Source of the DNA: Flavobacterium segetis
GTDB lineage: Bacteria; Bacteroidota; Bacteroidia; Flavobacteriales; Flavobacteriaceae
Direction: 5' to 3'
Assembly (NCBI RefSeq): GCF_900129575.1
Contig: NZ_FQWE01000003.1
Location: 372,001 to 436,000, forward strand
DNA: 64,000 bases
The position numbers and the translations under genes are program-made. The notes under the pieces are model-generated. The model ran no database searches and was not told the DNA's origin. It was given only the letters and a program-made list of their open reading frames with translations. Shown here piece by piece: positions 62,569-64,000 of the stretch; the first letter of the stretch is position 1, and the number at the start of each line of letters is the position of its first letter.

Positions 62569-64000
62569 ATGAAGAAAGAATCAATTCTTAATTATCTCTA
62601 TCGATTTATTGATATAATTGTTCTACTATTTATCGTTTTTGAATTTGGTTACGGTTTTGATGAAAATTATTATTCTCCACATATTGGTGGTCTACTTGCA
62701 CTCACTTTTGGTCTTTTAGTTTTCAATTGCTTTAAATATTTTAATTACACTACTAAAGGAAATAAAAGAGTTATTCTGATCAACATAATTTTAATAGCTG
62801 TGCTATTGGGATTATGTGGAATAATTGCAATGTTAAATAGTAATTTTGACGGTGATTATATTACACAGAAAATAAAACCAGTGCTAAAGGGTGGCTTGAT
62901 TTTTTATTTCCTTTTAAGATTAATGGTTTTTGTACGATACATTTATGATATCTATTTTAATCCAGCTATAGTTTTTGTTGGCAGTTTTATGATCTTAATT
63001 TTAATTGGTGGCTTTTTGTTGATGTTACCTAGCGCAACTGTAAATGGAATATCTTTTACAAATGCATTATTTACAGCTACTAGCGCAGTTTGTGTAACTG
63101 GTTTAACAGTAGTAGATACAGCAGCAGATTTTACAATTATAGGACAAACCATAATTATCGTTTTAATCCAACTAGGAGGAATAGGAATTTTGACCTTCAC
63201 TTCTTTTTTTGCGTTTTTTTTTAGAGGTAGTACTTCCTTTAAAGAAGGTTTAAACACGCGAGATTTTATTGCACATGATGGTTTGAAAGATGTTTTTAGA
63301 GCCGCTTTGAATGTAGTAATTTTTACACTTGGGGTTGAATTAGTAGGTTCAGCTTTTATTTATACGTCGATAGTTGATAACCCAATTATTGAAAATGATT
63401 TTTATTTTTCAATGTTTCATTCTATTTCAGCATTCTGTAATGCAGGTTTTTCTACCATACCAGGTGGGATTATGCATGAAACAGTTAGTTTTAATTACTA
63501 CTTACAATGGATTATCATGCTACTAATCATTTTAGGTGGACTAGGTCATAATATTGTTTTCAATTTTGTCCAATACCTGCGAAATTATATCGTTGAGTTG
63601 TTTTACAAAAAAAGAATTCATAGAAAAATTAGAATTATTACTGTAAACACTAAAATCGTAATTTATACAACTTTTATTCTGTTAGTAGGCGGCTTTATAT
63701 TTCTTTACATTTCGGAATACAATAATACATTGTTAGAGCACAATACGATTTTTGGAAAAATAACTGCGGCAAGCTTTCATGCTGTTTCGCCTAGAACAGC
63801 GGGTTTTAGTACGGTTGATTATACATTAATGACTGTGCCATCATTGCTTTTTATTATTTTTTTAATGTGGATAGGTGGCTCACCAGCATCAACAGCAGGT
63901 GGTATAAAAACAAGTACTTTTGCATTAGCAACATTAAATATTTATACCCTTGCAAGAGGGAAAAGCAGAATTGAATTGTTTGGACGAAGGATATCATCAG
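62569..64000 (+). CDS. TrkH/KtrB-type potassium transporter subunit, 5' part
   Basis: The frame is open from the ATG at 62569 to the window end (477 codons), so the gene is cut by the boundary. It encodes a multi-helix protein with the repeated pore-loop motifs TSAVCVTGL, SAFCNAGF and VSPRTAGF. The conserved WIGGSPASTAGGIKTSTFA follows a fourth-helix hairpin. These match the K+ channel-like subunit of Trk/Ktr systems. A first ~110 residues with several extra helices precede the first pore loop. It starts 12 bp after hemC, so the two may be co-transcribed. Confidence 0.9.
   Translation, partial: MKKESILNYLYRFIDIIVLLFIVFEFGYGFDENYYSPHIGGLLALTFGLLVFNCFKYFNYTTKGNKRVILINIILIAVLLGLCGIIAMLNSNFDGDYITQKIKPVLKGGLIFYFLLRLMVFVRYIYDIYFNPAIVFVGSFMILILIGGFLLMLPSATVNGISFTNALFTATSAVCVTGLTVVDTAADFTIIGQTIIIVLIQLGGIGILTFTSFFAFFFRGSTSFKEGLNTRDFIAHDGLKDVFRAALNVVIFTLGVELVGSAFIYTSIVDNPIIENDFYFSMFHSISAFCNAGFSTIPGGIMHETVSFNYYLQWIIMLLIILGGLGHNIVFNFVQYLRNYIVELFYKKRIHRKIRIITVNTKIVIYTTFILLVGGFIFLYISEYNNTLLEHNTIFGKITAASFHAVSPRTAGFSTVDYTLMTVPSLLFIIFLMWIGGSPASTAGGIKTSTFALATLNIYTLARGKSRIELFGRRISS

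Noticed and set aside
62952..63257. Minus-strand 101-codon open frame
   Set aside because: It is the antisense shadow of the potassium transporter gene that is open to the window end.

Overview
The window comes from an AT-rich member of the Bacteroidota, almost certainly a gliding Flavobacterium or close relative. The evidence is a complete sprC-sprD-sprB-sprF gliding adhesin locus, type IX secretion (T9SS) type B C-terminal domains, PorP/SprF-family proteins, SPOR proteins with an HU-like N-terminus, DUF4837 and HemJ. Promoters follow the Bacteroidota pattern (TTG, about 17-21 nt, TAnnTTTG), and there is little Shine-Dalgarno signal. No rRNA, tRNA, CRISPR array or intact insertion sequence was seen.

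Layout. 1-3 kb: the 3' end of mnmG, a heptamer repeat tract, a parS-like site, a methyltransferase and an OmpH/Skp-like lipoprotein. 3-8.3 kb: a Pif1-type helicase, a SPOR protein and dprA. 8.3-10.5 kb: an accessory patch of palindrome-rich direct repeats. Beside them lies a 5'-truncated lipase-like gene overlapping a lipoprotein gene, bracketed by ~72-bp inverted repeats; this looks like an orphan toxin tip with its immunity gene. 10.5-18.4 kb: trpS, plsC, an ECF sigma factor with an envelope-spanning partner and a lipoprotein, then recA, a thioesterase, a DoxX-like protein and a DNA polymerase III delta-prime subunit. 18.9-40.9 kb: one six-gene plus-strand gliding operon ending in a 4665-residue SprB and SprF. 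41-51 kb: pgk, a LysM transglycosylase, DUF4837, a GNAT protein, an S41 protease, rnpA, a second acyltransferase, an acyl-ACP desaturase and an HD hydrolase. 51-52.4 kb: a tandem array of ~109-115-bp palindromic repeats next to a small GIY-YIG nuclease gene, then a second heptamer tract. 52.4-64 kb: a small domain protein, a crotonase, a histidine kinase, then a haem block (hemJ, a MATE exporter, hemH, an AraC regulator, hemA, hemC) and the 5' part of a TrkH/KtrB potassium channel gene that runs off the window.

How the genes work together. In the gliding operon SprB is the mobile surface adhesin and SprF is needed to get it out through the T9SS; SprC and SprD assist. hemA, hemC, hemJ and hemH cover the first committed, a middle and the last two steps of haem synthesis. 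The two acyltransferases and the desaturase belong to phospholipid and fatty-acid synthesis.

The most unusual material is non-coding. It includes several families of palindromes with very short loops, some with compensatory stem changes between loci, two heptamer tracts placed just after stop codons in the same sense, a perfect 19-bp hairpin between sprD and sprB, and a 121-bp hairpin between the AraC gene and hemA. All functional calls are by eye; no database search was run.
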